A DNA stretch of 15,039 bases from the NCBI GenBank assembly GCA_964579365.1, contig CAZOFW010000017.1:1-15039 (forward strand), written 5' to 3'. Position numbers and translations under genes: made by a program. Below, piece by piece: positions 1-5,839 of the stretch. The notes below the pieces were generated by a model. It made no database searches. It saw only the letters and a list, made by a program, of their open reading frames with translations, and was not told the DNA's origin. The number at the start of each line of letters is the position of its first letter. Within the stretch, counting starts at the first letter, position 1. This DNA is from JAKPKF01 sp964579365. GTDB taxonomy: Bacteria > Patescibacteriota > Dojkabacteria > SC72.

Positions 1-678
1 GGTCATGTATCCGTAGAAGAGGAATACAACATATATAAATACCAAAGAGATGTTAGAAAGGTTCTAGAGACAATTCCTAAAGGAAAAGTCCCCCTCATAG
101 TTGGAGGCACTGGGTTATACATCGATTCCGTTATCTACAACTACATATTGCAAGAGAATGAGAGCACAGGACAAGAAAGAAAAGAGTTAGAGAATCTCTC
201 TGTTAAGAAATTGCAATCACTAATAGACAAAGAAACCCTTAAAGGTTTAAATGAAAGCGATATTGTTAATCCTGTTCGATTAAGAAGAATAATTGAAAGA
301 GGAAAACTTGGTAACCAAAGAGGAGAGAAATTGAATTGCCTTTATTTCGTCATAGATGTAGATAAGAGACACTTGGAGAGAAATATTAAGGAAAGAGTTA
401 CACAAATGTTTAATAATGGATTACTTGAAGAAAATATCTATCTAAAAGACAATAATCTAATCAATTCTACAGTTTCAAAAATAATCGGCTACAAAGAATT
501 CCAAGAATACTTTGAGGGTACAAAAACCATTGAAGAGGTTAAAGCGGAGATTATAAAAAATACAAAAAGATATGCAAAAAGACAGAGGACTTGGTTTAAA
601 AGAAACAAAGATACAATATGGACAAACAATTACGATTTAATCTTAGAAAGTTCTACTAAATTCATCAAAACCGAATAA
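1..678 (+). CDS. miaA: tRNA dimethylallyltransferase MiaA, 5'-truncated by window edge
   Basis: MiaA transfers a dimethylallyl group to N6 of A37 in tRNAs that read codons starting with U, which stabilises codon-anticodon pairing. The frame is open from base 1 to the TAA at 676-678, giving 225 visible residues. A first ATG at 148 is internal, because the sequence before it encodes clear MiaA protein. The motif VGGTGLY is at visible residues 34-40. The C-terminal KRYAKRQRTWFKRNKD stretch, typical of the MiaA end (RQxTWFxR), is also present. MiaA is usually about 300 residues, so roughly the first 80, with the P-loop that binds the prenyl donor, lie upstream of the window. Its last 49 bases overlap the 3' end of the opposite-strand thpR gene. 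The family call is firm. Confidence 0.93.
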   Translation, partial: GHVSVEEEYNIYKYQRDVRKVLETIPKGKVPLIVGGTGLYIDSVIYNYILQENESTGQERKELENLSVKKLQSLIDKETLKGLNESDIVNPVRLRRIIERGKLGNQRGEKLNCLYFVIDVDKRHLERNIKERVTQMFNNGLLEENIYLKDNNLINSTVSKIIGYKEFQEYFEGTKTIEEVKAEIIKNTKRYAKRQRTWFKRNKDTIWTNNYDLILESSTKFIKTE

Positions 679-1205
679 TTATCTTCAGAACTTTTTATTA
701 ATTTTATGTCATTTACATAAAATTCGATCTTCCCGATATCCAATCCCTTAGCTACTATTGTTAAATCTTTACACAAATTAGAATATTCTTCGTTTGAGAG
801 ATCTTTGCTTACCCTACCAAGAGTTAAATGAGGAACAAAATTACCCTCATCCTTCAGTTTTAAAATTTTTCTCATATCCAGAAGAGTTATTCGCATTACA
901 TCTCCACCATCTTTGGTATCAAGATATACCAATTCCTTGTATTTCCTAGATATACCTAACTTAACAGTATTGAAAGAAATTTTAAATGGTTTGAAGGCTA
1001 GTGTCTTTAATCTAAATCTCCAGATTAATCGTTTGAGAAACGACAGCTTCTCCCCTACATGTAGAACAGTCATATGGTATGTTTCTGGTTTACTCCATCT
1101 GACAGGAATTTGAAAGTCGTCAAAAACTCTACCTACTTCACCAACTACTTTCCTTATTTTGTAATTGGTATTTTCATCTGGGAAAAAGCCAAAAAAGAAA
1201 CTCAT
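630..1205 (-). CDS. thpR: RNA 2',3'-cyclic phosphodiesterase (2'-5' RNA ligase family)
   Basis: This is a member of the 2H phosphoesterase superfamily (LigT/ThpR), which opens 2',3'-cyclic phosphates on RNA ends and can reversibly join tRNA halves by 2'-5' linkage in vitro. The two diagnostic HxT motifs are visible: HMTVL at residues 44-48 and HLTLG at 126-130, the usual spacing for the two catalytic histidines. The C-terminal strand NDIKLIKSSEDNYSVL also fits the family, and 191 residues is the normal length. The ATG lies 5 nt after the serS stop, so the gene is probably co-transcribed and translationally coupled with serS. No Shine-Dalgarno is visible. The 3' end overlaps miaA by 49 bp on the other strand. 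The physiological substrate cannot be read from sequence. Confidence 0.85.
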   Translation of the reverse strand: MSFFFGFFPDENTNYKIRKVVGEVGRVFDDFQIPVRWSKPETYHMTVLHVGEKLSFLKRLIWRFRLKTLAFKPFKISFNTVKLGISRKYKELVYLDTKDGGDVMRITLLDMRKILKLKDEGNFVPHLTLGRVSKDLSNEEYSNLCKDLTIVAKGLDIGKIEFYVNDIKLIKSSEDNYSVLMNLVELSKIKS

Positions 1206-1210
1206 TCTAA

Positions 1211-2482
1211 TTACTTAGAAATTTTATCTATTCCACCCATAAATGGTCGAAGTATTTCTGGAACAGTAATGCTACCGTCTTGATTCTGGTATGTCTCGAC
1301 AAGAGCCACCATTAATCTACTTGTAGCCAATCCTGAACCATTAAGTGTATGTAAATATTTAGGTTTACTACCATCTGCTGGTTTGTATCTCATATTTCCT
1401 CTTCTTGATTGATACTCTTTTACATTTGATACTGAACTTACCTCGTAGTACATATCCATAGAAGGGATATATACTTCAATGTCATAGGTTTTTGCAGCAC
1501 CTGCTGCACAATCTCCAGCAGCAAGCTTTACCACTCTGTAGTGCAAACCTAACCCAGCAACAATTGCTTCAGCCTTTGCTACCATCTCCGTAAATGATTC
1601 TTCGGATTTCTCCTGCGTAGTGAAATGGTACATTTCTACCTTGTTAAATTGATGAACTCTTATTAGTCCCTTTTCATTCGCTCTGTAGGTTCCTGCTTCT
1701 CTTCTGTAGCATGGTGTGTATGCAAAGAATCTCTTTGGAAGATCCTTCTCCTCCAACATATCTCCTTTGTAAATATTGGTGAGAACAGTTTCAGCAGTAG
1801 GTACTAAACAAAGTCCATCCTGTACCCAATATACATCTTCTTTGAATTTTGGAAGTTGTCCTGCAATATATGCAGATTCTTCTGTTGCAAGATTTGGAGG
1901 TATTACCATCTCATATCCATCTTCAATATGCTTAGCGATGAAGAGATTGATTAATGCCCACTCTAATCTTGCTCCAAGTCCTCTGTACATTGCGAAATTG
2001 TTCCCAGCTATCTTTGTAGCTGTTTCAAAATCGAACATTCCCAAATCTTTTCCAAGTCGTGCATGATCTTTAATTTCAAAATCAAACGTTGGTTTATTAC
2101 CAACCTCTTTAATAACTTCATTGTTTTCTTTGCCTCCACCTACTACATCCTCTTCTGGGAGATTTGGAAGTACATCCAGTTTCTCTTTGAGATCTTTTTC
2201 AACAATTCTTAAAGATTCTTCTACCTGCTTAATCTCGTCTGCCTTACCTTTTAATTCTACTATTAAGTTTTTGAATTCATCTCCTCCCTTTTCTACCTTT
2301 GCCATTTTCTCGTTGAAACTGTTTTGCTCTGCCCTTTTAGTGTCAAATTCTGTTTGTAAATCCTTTCTCTTGTTGTACAGTTCCACTATTTCATCAAGAT
2401 GAAGATTCTCTTTTGCGACTCTCTTAAGCAGCGCTTTTTCTACATACTCTCTCTCCTCTATTATCTTTTTTACATCAATCAT
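1211..2482 (-). CDS. serS: Seryl-tRNA synthetase
   Basis: SerRS charges tRNA-Ser with serine in two ATP-dependent steps in the cytoplasm. The protein is 423 residues, the usual bacterial length. It has an N-terminal long-arm coiled coil (about residues 30-105, rich in K/E heptads) that grips the variable arm of tRNA-Ser, then the class II catalytic core. Motif 2 is seen as CYRREAGTYRANEKGLIR at 258-275, and motif 3 as NGSGLATSRLMVALVE at 381-396. The TAE substrate-binding motif is at 229-231. The start MIDVKKIIEE matches the typical SerRS N-terminus, which supports this ATG. No clear Shine-Dalgarno precedes it. serS leads a two-gene unit with thpR and has a good upstream promoter at 2523-2551. 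Confidence 0.97.
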   Translation of the reverse strand: MIDVKKIIEEREYVEKALLKRVAKENLHLDEIVELYNKRKDLQTEFDTKRAEQNSFNEKMAKVEKGGDEFKNLIVELKGKADEIKQVEESLRIVEKDLKEKLDVLPNLPEEDVVGGGKENNEVIKEVGNKPTFDFEIKDHARLGKDLGMFDFETATKIAGNNFAMYRGLGARLEWALINLFIAKHIEDGYEMVIPPNLATEESAYIAGQLPKFKEDVYWVQDGLCLVPTAETVLTNIYKGDMLEEKDLPKRFFAYTPCYRREAGTYRANEKGLIRVHQFNKVEMYHFTTQEKSEESFTEMVAKAEAIVAGLGLHYRVVKLAAGDCAAGAAKTYDIEVYIPSMDMYYEVSSVSNVKEYQSRRGNMRYKPADGSKPKYLHTLNGSGLATSRLMVALVETYQNQDGSITVPEILRPFMGGIDKISK

Positions 2483-2505
2483 TGAAATACATTCTCAAAT
2501 TATAT

Positions 2506-2547
2506 CTTGGTATTAATCATTTATTATATTCTCCAAACTTGGTATTA
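2506..2547. repeat. 10-bp direct repeat CTTGGTATTA in divergent promoter region
   Basis: CTTGGTATTA occurs at 2506-2515 and again at 2538-2547, with starts 32 bp apart, about three helical turns. One copy lies against the serS -35 and the other just past the predicted serS start site. The second copy is also part of a near-palindrome, CTTGGTATTATCAAG (2538-2552), with one mismatched pair. This could be a pair of operator half-sites or chance in AT-rich DNA. Confidence 0.4.
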
Positions 2548-2551
2548 TCAA
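2523..2551 (-). promoter_or_regulatory. Sigma70-type promoter for serS-thpR
   Basis: On the minus strand there is a -35 TTGATA (2546-2551), a 17-nt spacer and a perfect -10 TATAAT (2523-2528). Transcription would start near 2516, giving a leader of about 34 nt before the serS ATG, without a Shine-Dalgarno. A second TATAAT lies closer to the gene (2499-2504) but lacks a good -35. This is motif matching only. Confidence 0.6.
2540..2548 (+). promoter_or_regulatory. Possible extended -10 promoter for the DHH phosphoesterase gene
   Basis: TGG-TATTAT is a TGn-extended -10 that ends 7 nt before the ATG at 2556. A start site at the usual distance would fall at or one base before the ATG, predicting a leaderless transcript. 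There is no good -35. The element overlaps the serS -35 on the opposite strand (2546-2551), so the two promoters could exclude each other. Confidence 0.35.
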
Positions 2552-2555
2552 GAAT

Positions 2556-3551
2556 ATGAAATCACAGACAAAAGAATTTAAAAAGAAAATAGAAAAAGCG
2601 AAAGATATTTTACTACTTACACACAAAGGCCCAGATCTGGATGCCTTTTGCAGTATGTTAGCTACATATGCCTTTTTGATAGAGAATTTCCCTAAGAAGA
2701 ACTTAACTATGTTGGCTAGACAGATGCCTACCATTAACATGCCATTGATGAAGAATATTGAGATAGTAGATAAGATTGAATCTTCAAAAGCAGATTTAGT
2801 TATCGTTACCGATGCTTCCACCCTTTCGCTATGTTTAGAGGATAGCATTGATACTTTTGAAAGTTCAAACATTGTATATCTCGACCACCATAATATTGAT
2901 GCAAAAGATCAGGCTATCTTTACCATTAACGAATATCGAAGCTCTGCAACAGAACAGGTGTATGTAACATTCAAAGATATGTTTGGAAGAAGACTCAAGA
3001 TTACAAAAGATATTGCGGAGTTAATACAGTACGGAATTGTTTCTGACACAGGAAGATTCCTCTACTCTATGACTAGTTCAGAAACCTTTAGAATATTCGC
3101 AGATGTTAAAGATATCTCTCCCATAGATCTAGAAGAGTTTGGACACAAGAATTCTAAATTCCCAAGAGAAGCAACTCCTGCTGTTATTAAATATCTACAC
3201 TCCCTAACCATAACAGATGATATGGCATATATGTATATTGATAGAGAGGATGTTGATGACGTAGATATTAAACAGAAGGGTGTGAATGAAGCACAAAGTT
3301 TTTTGAGAGACAGGTATATTAGAAATATCCAGGGAGTACATTGGGGTTTCATAATCAAACCAGATTTTGACAAAGAAGATAGCTGGTATGTTTCATTTAG
3401 AAGCACAAAGGGATACCAGGATGTAAGCGTCATAGCAGATGAATTAGGTGGAGGTGGACATATGTATGCCTCAGCTGTCCCCATGACTGGGAAATCTGCG
3501 AAAGAGGTTTTGGACAAAATCCTAGTAGCTGTATCTAACCACCAGAGCTAA
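2556..3551 (+). CDS. DHH/DHHA1 family phosphoesterase (NrnA-like)
   Basis: This is a DHH superfamily protein of the NrnA type, enzymes that degrade short oligoribonucleotides, pAp or linear dinucleotides using Mn2+. The metal-binding motifs are intact: HKGPDLDA at residues 23-30 (H23, D27, D29), VIVTDAS with D86, the signature DHH at 110-112, and GIVSDTGRF with D164. The C-terminal DHHA1 substrate-binding domain ends with ELGGGGHMYASAV (296-308), the usual GGGH loop. The length of 331 residues is normal for NrnA-like proteins. There are no membrane segments or extra N-terminal PAS/GGDEF domains, so it is not GdpP. The exact substrate (nanoRNA, pAp or pApA) cannot be decided from sequence. The gene stands alone on the plus strand, and its 3' end overlaps the following permease gene by 17 bp. 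Confidence 0.88.
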   Translation: MKSQTKEFKKKIEKAKDILLLTHKGPDLDAFCSMLATYAFLIENFPKKNLTMLARQMPTINMPLMKNIEIVDKIESSKADLVIVTDASTLSLCLEDSIDTFESSNIVYLDHHNIDAKDQAIFTINEYRSSATEQVYVTFKDMFGRRLKITKDIAELIQYGIVSDTGRFLYSMTSSETFRIFADVKDISPIDLEEFGHKNSKFPREATPAVIKYLHSLTITDDMAYMYIDREDVDDVDIKQKGVNEAQSFLRDRYIRNIQGVHWGFIIKPDFDKEDSWYVSFRSTKGYQDVSVIADELGGGGHMYASAVPMTGKSAKEVLDKILVAVSNHQS

Positions 3552-4335
3552 CATAATTGCGAACATTTTTGTTCCAAATATTTTTTCCAATAATTACAGT
3601 TGCCAATCCAACCAGCAATCCACAGACAAGAACAATATAACTTCCCTCCCCCATAAAGGTTTTTGCAGGAACAGTGGTTAGAAACGCAATTGGTAGTAAT
3701 GTGTAAAACAGTATTTGGAAAGTATTTCCAAATATATCAGTAGGATATCTAGTAATTCCCAAAATCTCCTTTGCAACTACAAGATAACCATTTCTCGGAT
3801 TAGAGATAGTGAAGCTAGCAAAAAAGAGATAAATACCATACCAAAGAATCAAAGCTATAAATATTGAGAGTACTCCCAAGAGAATATCCGTGTAGATTAA
3901 GTTATTCAATTCCTGGTACATATACCACCCAATTAATGTTAATCCAGATATCACTGTTACAAAATTGTAAATAAAGAAATCACAGAAAGATGCGAACCAT
4001 GCAGAAGAAATTGGTTTAAGAAGATAGAAATCAAACTCTCCATTAATTACTTTACCCTCAAGATTAAATAGATTTACACCAAACAGAGACCAACCCATGT
4101 AGTTTAGAAAATTCCATATACCCATAACCAAATATGCCTCATTCTTTGTCCATCCTACATATATTTCATTATCTCCAAAAACTGCATTTAGAAGAAGTAC
4201 TTGTACTCCAAGAATGAATATTGTCCTAAGAAATCTTACAAATACTTCTGTTCTGTATACATAGCTTCTTCTAAAGCTAGCTTTAACTATGACTAACCAA
4301 ACTTTTATGTAATGACTAAATACCTTCAGCTTCAT
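3535..4335 (-). CDS. ABC-2 family permease, second subunit (COG3694-like)
   Basis: This is a membrane subunit of an uncharacterised ABC exporter of the paired-permease type, with about six hydrophobic segments. Features typical of this half of the pair are the GEFDFYLLKP motif after the second membrane region and the late ITRYPTDIF motif. The open frame begins at a TTG (4372-4374), but that start would overlap the upstream permease by 59 bp. The ATG at 4333-4335 (MKLKVFSHYIK, 266 residues) follows a purine-rich AGAAAG, overlaps by only 20 bp and matches the family N-terminus better, so I chose it. The gene is translationally coupled to the upstream permease. Its TAG stop overlaps the DHH gene by 17 bp. 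No substrate can be inferred. Confidence 0.82.
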   Translation of the reverse strand: MKLKVFSHYIKVWLVIVKASFRRSYVYRTEVFVRFLRTIFILGVQVLLLNAVFGDNEIYVGWTKNEAYLVMGIWNFLNYMGWSLFGVNLFNLEGKVINGEFDFYLLKPISSAWFASFCDFFIYNFVTVISGLTLIGWYMYQELNNLIYTDILLGVLSIFIALILWYGIYLFFASFTISNPRNGYLVVAKEILGITRYPTDIFGNTFQILFYTLLPIAFLTTVPAKTFMGEGSYIVLVCGLLVGLATVIIGKNIWNKNVRNYVSSGG

Positions 4336-5131
4336 ACTTTCTAATAGATAACTTAAATGCCAATTTGTATACAAACCAAAGAACGATTAACCATATAGCT
4401 GCGATTAAAAACCCAAGTTTTAGATCATAAGAACCTAGCCTTCCAGTCAGTATCTCAACTGGGAAAGACAGTGTATATCTAAATGGTAATAACTGAAGTC
4501 CAAACTGAATCATGAATGGTAAGAACAGAAATGGGACATACTCTCCTGAGAGAAAGGCTGCTATGTTGTAATAAAAGATTTTGATCCCCTCTGTTTCTTT
4601 AATCTTAAATGATACTAATGTAAGGATATTCCCAAGTAAAAAATTTACACCAAATCCTAAAACAATAGCTACTAGCGCTAGGAATATATGGTATGGGTTA
4701 AATCCAAATATTAAGATATCGAATTTTGAAGCTAGTATTACACCGAATACAAAAGCAGGAAGAAAGATTACAAATCTTAAGGCATTGGATGCCAAATTCA
4801 TTCCAAGATATTCTGTTAAATAATTAAATGGTTTGAGTAGATAGTTTGAGAATATTCCCTTTACGATATTTTTTAATCCATACTCTGGAGTAAAATCTGT
4901 GGTTAATTTACTTACAAGTAGAAGTAAGAGGTAATACGAAACTACATATGATTGAGAGATATCTGTACTTGCTTTAGATGCAGCTATCCATACAAAACAG
5001 AGTCCGACTATCTTTACAAAATCTGCGATTACCCAGACCAATATCTGTCCTCTGTAAGAGAATTCTTTGGAAATATACATTACTATTTCTCTATTTAGTA
5101 TCTTCTTGAATTTTTCCTTCTTTTCTTTCAT
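4316..5131 (-). CDS. ABC-2 family permease, first subunit (COG4587-like)
   Basis: This is the partner permease of the following gene; the two families normally sit side by side with an ATPase gene just upstream. About six hydrophobic segments are visible. Family-like motifs are NYLLKPFNYLTEYLG in the first half and SGEYVPFLFLPF followed by LPFRYTLSFPVEILTGRL near the end. The ATG at 5131 gives 271 residues but overlaps the upstream gene by 41 bp. A second ATG at 5078-5080 (MYISKEFSYRG, 254 residues) would leave a short gap instead and follows a purine-rich GAGAAA. The longer form adds a charged Lys-rich N-terminus, and both starts are plausible. No ATPase gene is present in this operon, which leaves the pair without a local energy source. 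Confidence 0.82.
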   Translation of the reverse strand: MKEKKEKFKKILNREIVMYISKEFSYRGQILVWVIADFVKIVGLCFVWIAASKASTDISQSYVVSYYLLLLLVSKLTTDFTPEYGLKNIVKGIFSNYLLKPFNYLTEYLGMNLASNALRFVIFLPAFVFGVILASKFDILIFGFNPYHIFLALVAIVLGFGVNFLLGNILTLVSFKIKETEGIKIFYYNIAAFLSGEYVPFLFLPFMIQFGLQLLPFRYTLSFPVEILTGRLGSYDLKLGFLIAAIWLIVLWFVYKLAFKLSIRKYEAEGI

Positions 5132-5465
5132 TTTCTAATTCTTTTACTTTCCACATAAATATTCTGCTTCTGTCTTTAGCATTTGGATAGTCTATAGCAA
5201 AACTGTATGCAATTTCTAGTATAGCCCTAGGTTTTTCTTTTGCCCATTTAATATACATAGTAGCACGCTCTTTGTCTCCTAGTTTTCCTGCAAGTCTTAG
5301 TCCGTATACTTGGTATTCTGTAGATACATATTTGTGCTTGTTACCGAAAAGTTTGTTAGGGTTAGTAGCCAATTGTTTGGTATCTATAAGGGAGGGTTGT
5401 TTTTCATCTACCTCTTGTTCATTATCTTGTTTTAGTTGGTTAAGGATGTCTTTTATGGAGTCCAT
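5091..5465 (-). CDS. Conserved-looking hypothetical protein, 124 aa
   Basis: I do not recognise this protein. It has no signal peptide or membrane segment. The first 35 residues are acidic, polar and probably disordered. The rest is mostly helical: STEYQVYGLRLAGKLGDKER, then a helix with MYIKWAKEKPR, then EIAYSFAIDYPNAKDRSRIF, ending in a charged tail. It reads like a small helical-repeat or adaptor domain, but that is only an impression. It is the first gene of a minus-strand operon and its end overlaps the first permease by 41 bp (with that gene's longer start), so the three are probably co-transcribed. It occupies the position where the ABC ATPase would normally be encoded, yet has no Walker A, Walker B or LSGGQ motif. 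The start ATG lacks a Shine-Dalgarno but sits 6 nt from a -10-like element. Confidence 0.75.
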   Translation of the reverse strand: MDSIKDILNQLKQDNEQEVDEKQPSLIDTKQLATNPNKLFGNKHKYVSTEYQVYGLRLAGKLGDKERATMYIKWAKEKPRAILEIAYSFAIDYPNAKDRSRIFMWKVKELENERKEGKIQEDTK

Positions 5466-5471
5466 ATGAAT

Positions 5472-5480
5472 ATGATAGCA
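5472..5480 (-). promoter_or_regulatory. Possible extended -10 promoter for the 124-aa/permease operon
   Basis: On the minus strand TGC-TATCAT is a TGn-extended -10, separated from the ATG by only 6 nt (5466-5471). The predicted start site would coincide with the A of ATG, giving a leaderless mRNA. No convincing -35 accompanies it. Confidence 0.35.
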
Positions 5481-5502
5481 GAAATATGTCTGTTATTTTA
5501 CA

Positions 5503-5532
5503 TTGACCTATAGGATATGAATGTAATATAAT
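5503..5532 (+). promoter_or_regulatory. Strong sigma70-type promoter for the ncRNA/tRNA-Gly unit
   Basis: TTGACC (5503-5508), an 18-nt spacer and a perfect TATAAT (5527-5532) form one of the best promoter matches in the window. The expected start is near 5539-5540. It lies just before the structured RNA at 5562-5684 and tRNA-Gly and points at both, with no protein-coding gene downstream on this strand. Confidence 0.7.
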
Positions 5533-5561
5533 TTCAACCGTTCTTTTAAATAGATTACATG

Positions 5562-5684
5562 GGTAGCAAGGGTGTTCTCCCTCAACACACGCGAGTACTA
5601 GAGTCATTTATACTAGGTAAATGTGCCCGCCAAGCACAAAACAACCTCCTTGACCTAGGGATTCTAGTACTCGCCCTTGTTATC
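5562..5684 (+). ncRNA. Unrecognised structured RNA upstream of tRNA-Gly
   Basis: The 123-nt sequence folds by eye into a compact three-way junction. The closing stem GGTAGCAAGG/CCTTGTTATC (5562-5571 with 5675-5684) has 10 pairs, two of them G-U. A side hairpin is GTGTT-CTCCCTC-AACAC (5572-5588). A perfect 12-bp helix GCGAGTACTAGA/TCTAGTACTCGC (5591-5602 with 5663-5674) abuts the closing stem without a gap on the 3' side. Beyond an internal loop come CTAGGT/ACCTAG (5613-5618 with 5653-5658) and an apical hairpin GTGC-CCGCCAA-GCAC (5623-5637). The segment 5645-5651 reads CCTCCTT, identical to a bacterial anti-Shine-Dalgarno core. It follows a strong promoter and ends 7 nt before tRNA-Gly, so the two are probably one transcript. 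It lacks the hallmarks of SRP RNA, 5S rRNA, tmRNA and RNase P RNA. The plus strand is favoured by the promoter, but a minus-strand element is not excluded. Confidence 0.6.
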
Positions 5685-5691
5685 ATTTGTT

Positions 5692-5767
5692 GCCTCCGCA
5701 GTTCAATTGGCCGAACGTTTCCTTTCCAAGGAAAAGGTTGTGGGTTCAAATCTCATCGGAGGCTCCA
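5692..5767 (+). tRNA. tRNA-Gly, anticodon UCC
   Basis: A full cloverleaf of 76 nt with CCA encoded. The acceptor stem is GCCTCCG/CGGAGGC (5692-5698 with 5757-5763), discriminator T and CCA at 5765-5767. The D stem is GTTC/GAAC (5701-5704 with 5713-5716). The anticodon stem TTTCC/GGAAA encloses the loop TTTCCAA with anticodon TCC at 5725-5727. The T arm is GTGGG-TTCAAAT-CTCAT (5740-5756) with two G-U pairs. A UCC anticodon reads GGA and GGG. It is the second element of the plus-strand transcript that begins near 5540. Confidence 0.97.
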
Positions 5768-5827
5768 AAAACAAACCAACCCTTGTCTTGCACACTATGT
5801 GCTATTTACAAAAAGACAGGGGTTGGT
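5768..5827 (-). terminator. Large hairpin terminator of lysS, shared with the tRNA-Gly unit
   Basis: Arms 5775-5789 and 5813-5827 pair over 15 bp with a single G-U. Inside, directly stacked on it, is a second hairpin GCACA-CTA-TGTGC (5790-5802). Read on the minus strand the helix is followed by TTTGTTTTT (5767-5775), a good intrinsic-terminator tract for lysS, whose stop is 13 bp away. On the plus strand the same hairpin follows the tRNA CCA after 7 nt but has only a weak U-rich tail, so it may stop or help process the tRNA transcript less efficiently. Confidence 0.75.
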
Positions 5828-5839
5828 AACAAATTTCTA

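Noticed and set aside
2121..2402. Plus-strand open frame over the serS coiled-coil region
   Set aside because: It is Ser/Phe-rich, a reverse-strand shadow of Glu/Lys-rich coiled coil, and has no independent support.
3062..3517. Minus-strand open frame of 151 codons inside the DHH gene
   Set aside because: It is antisense to conserved DHH/DHHA1 motifs and has a Ser/Leu-rich composition typical of a shadow frame.
4336..4374. TTG start for the second permease
   Set aside because: It would overlap the upstream gene by 59 bp, while the ATG at 4333-4335 has a purine-rich leader and a better N-terminus.
4672..4681. Palindrome CTAGCGCTAG
   Set aside because: It lies inside permease coding sequence and is a single 10-bp palindrome with no repeat or promoter context.
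5562..5684. SRP RNA, 5S rRNA, 6S RNA or a riboswitch as the identity of the structured RNA
   Set aside because: No GGAA apical loop with SRP flanks, no 5S loop sequences, too short and wrongly organised for 6S, and no recognisable TPP, SAM, glycine, FMN, purine or cobalamin core on either strand.
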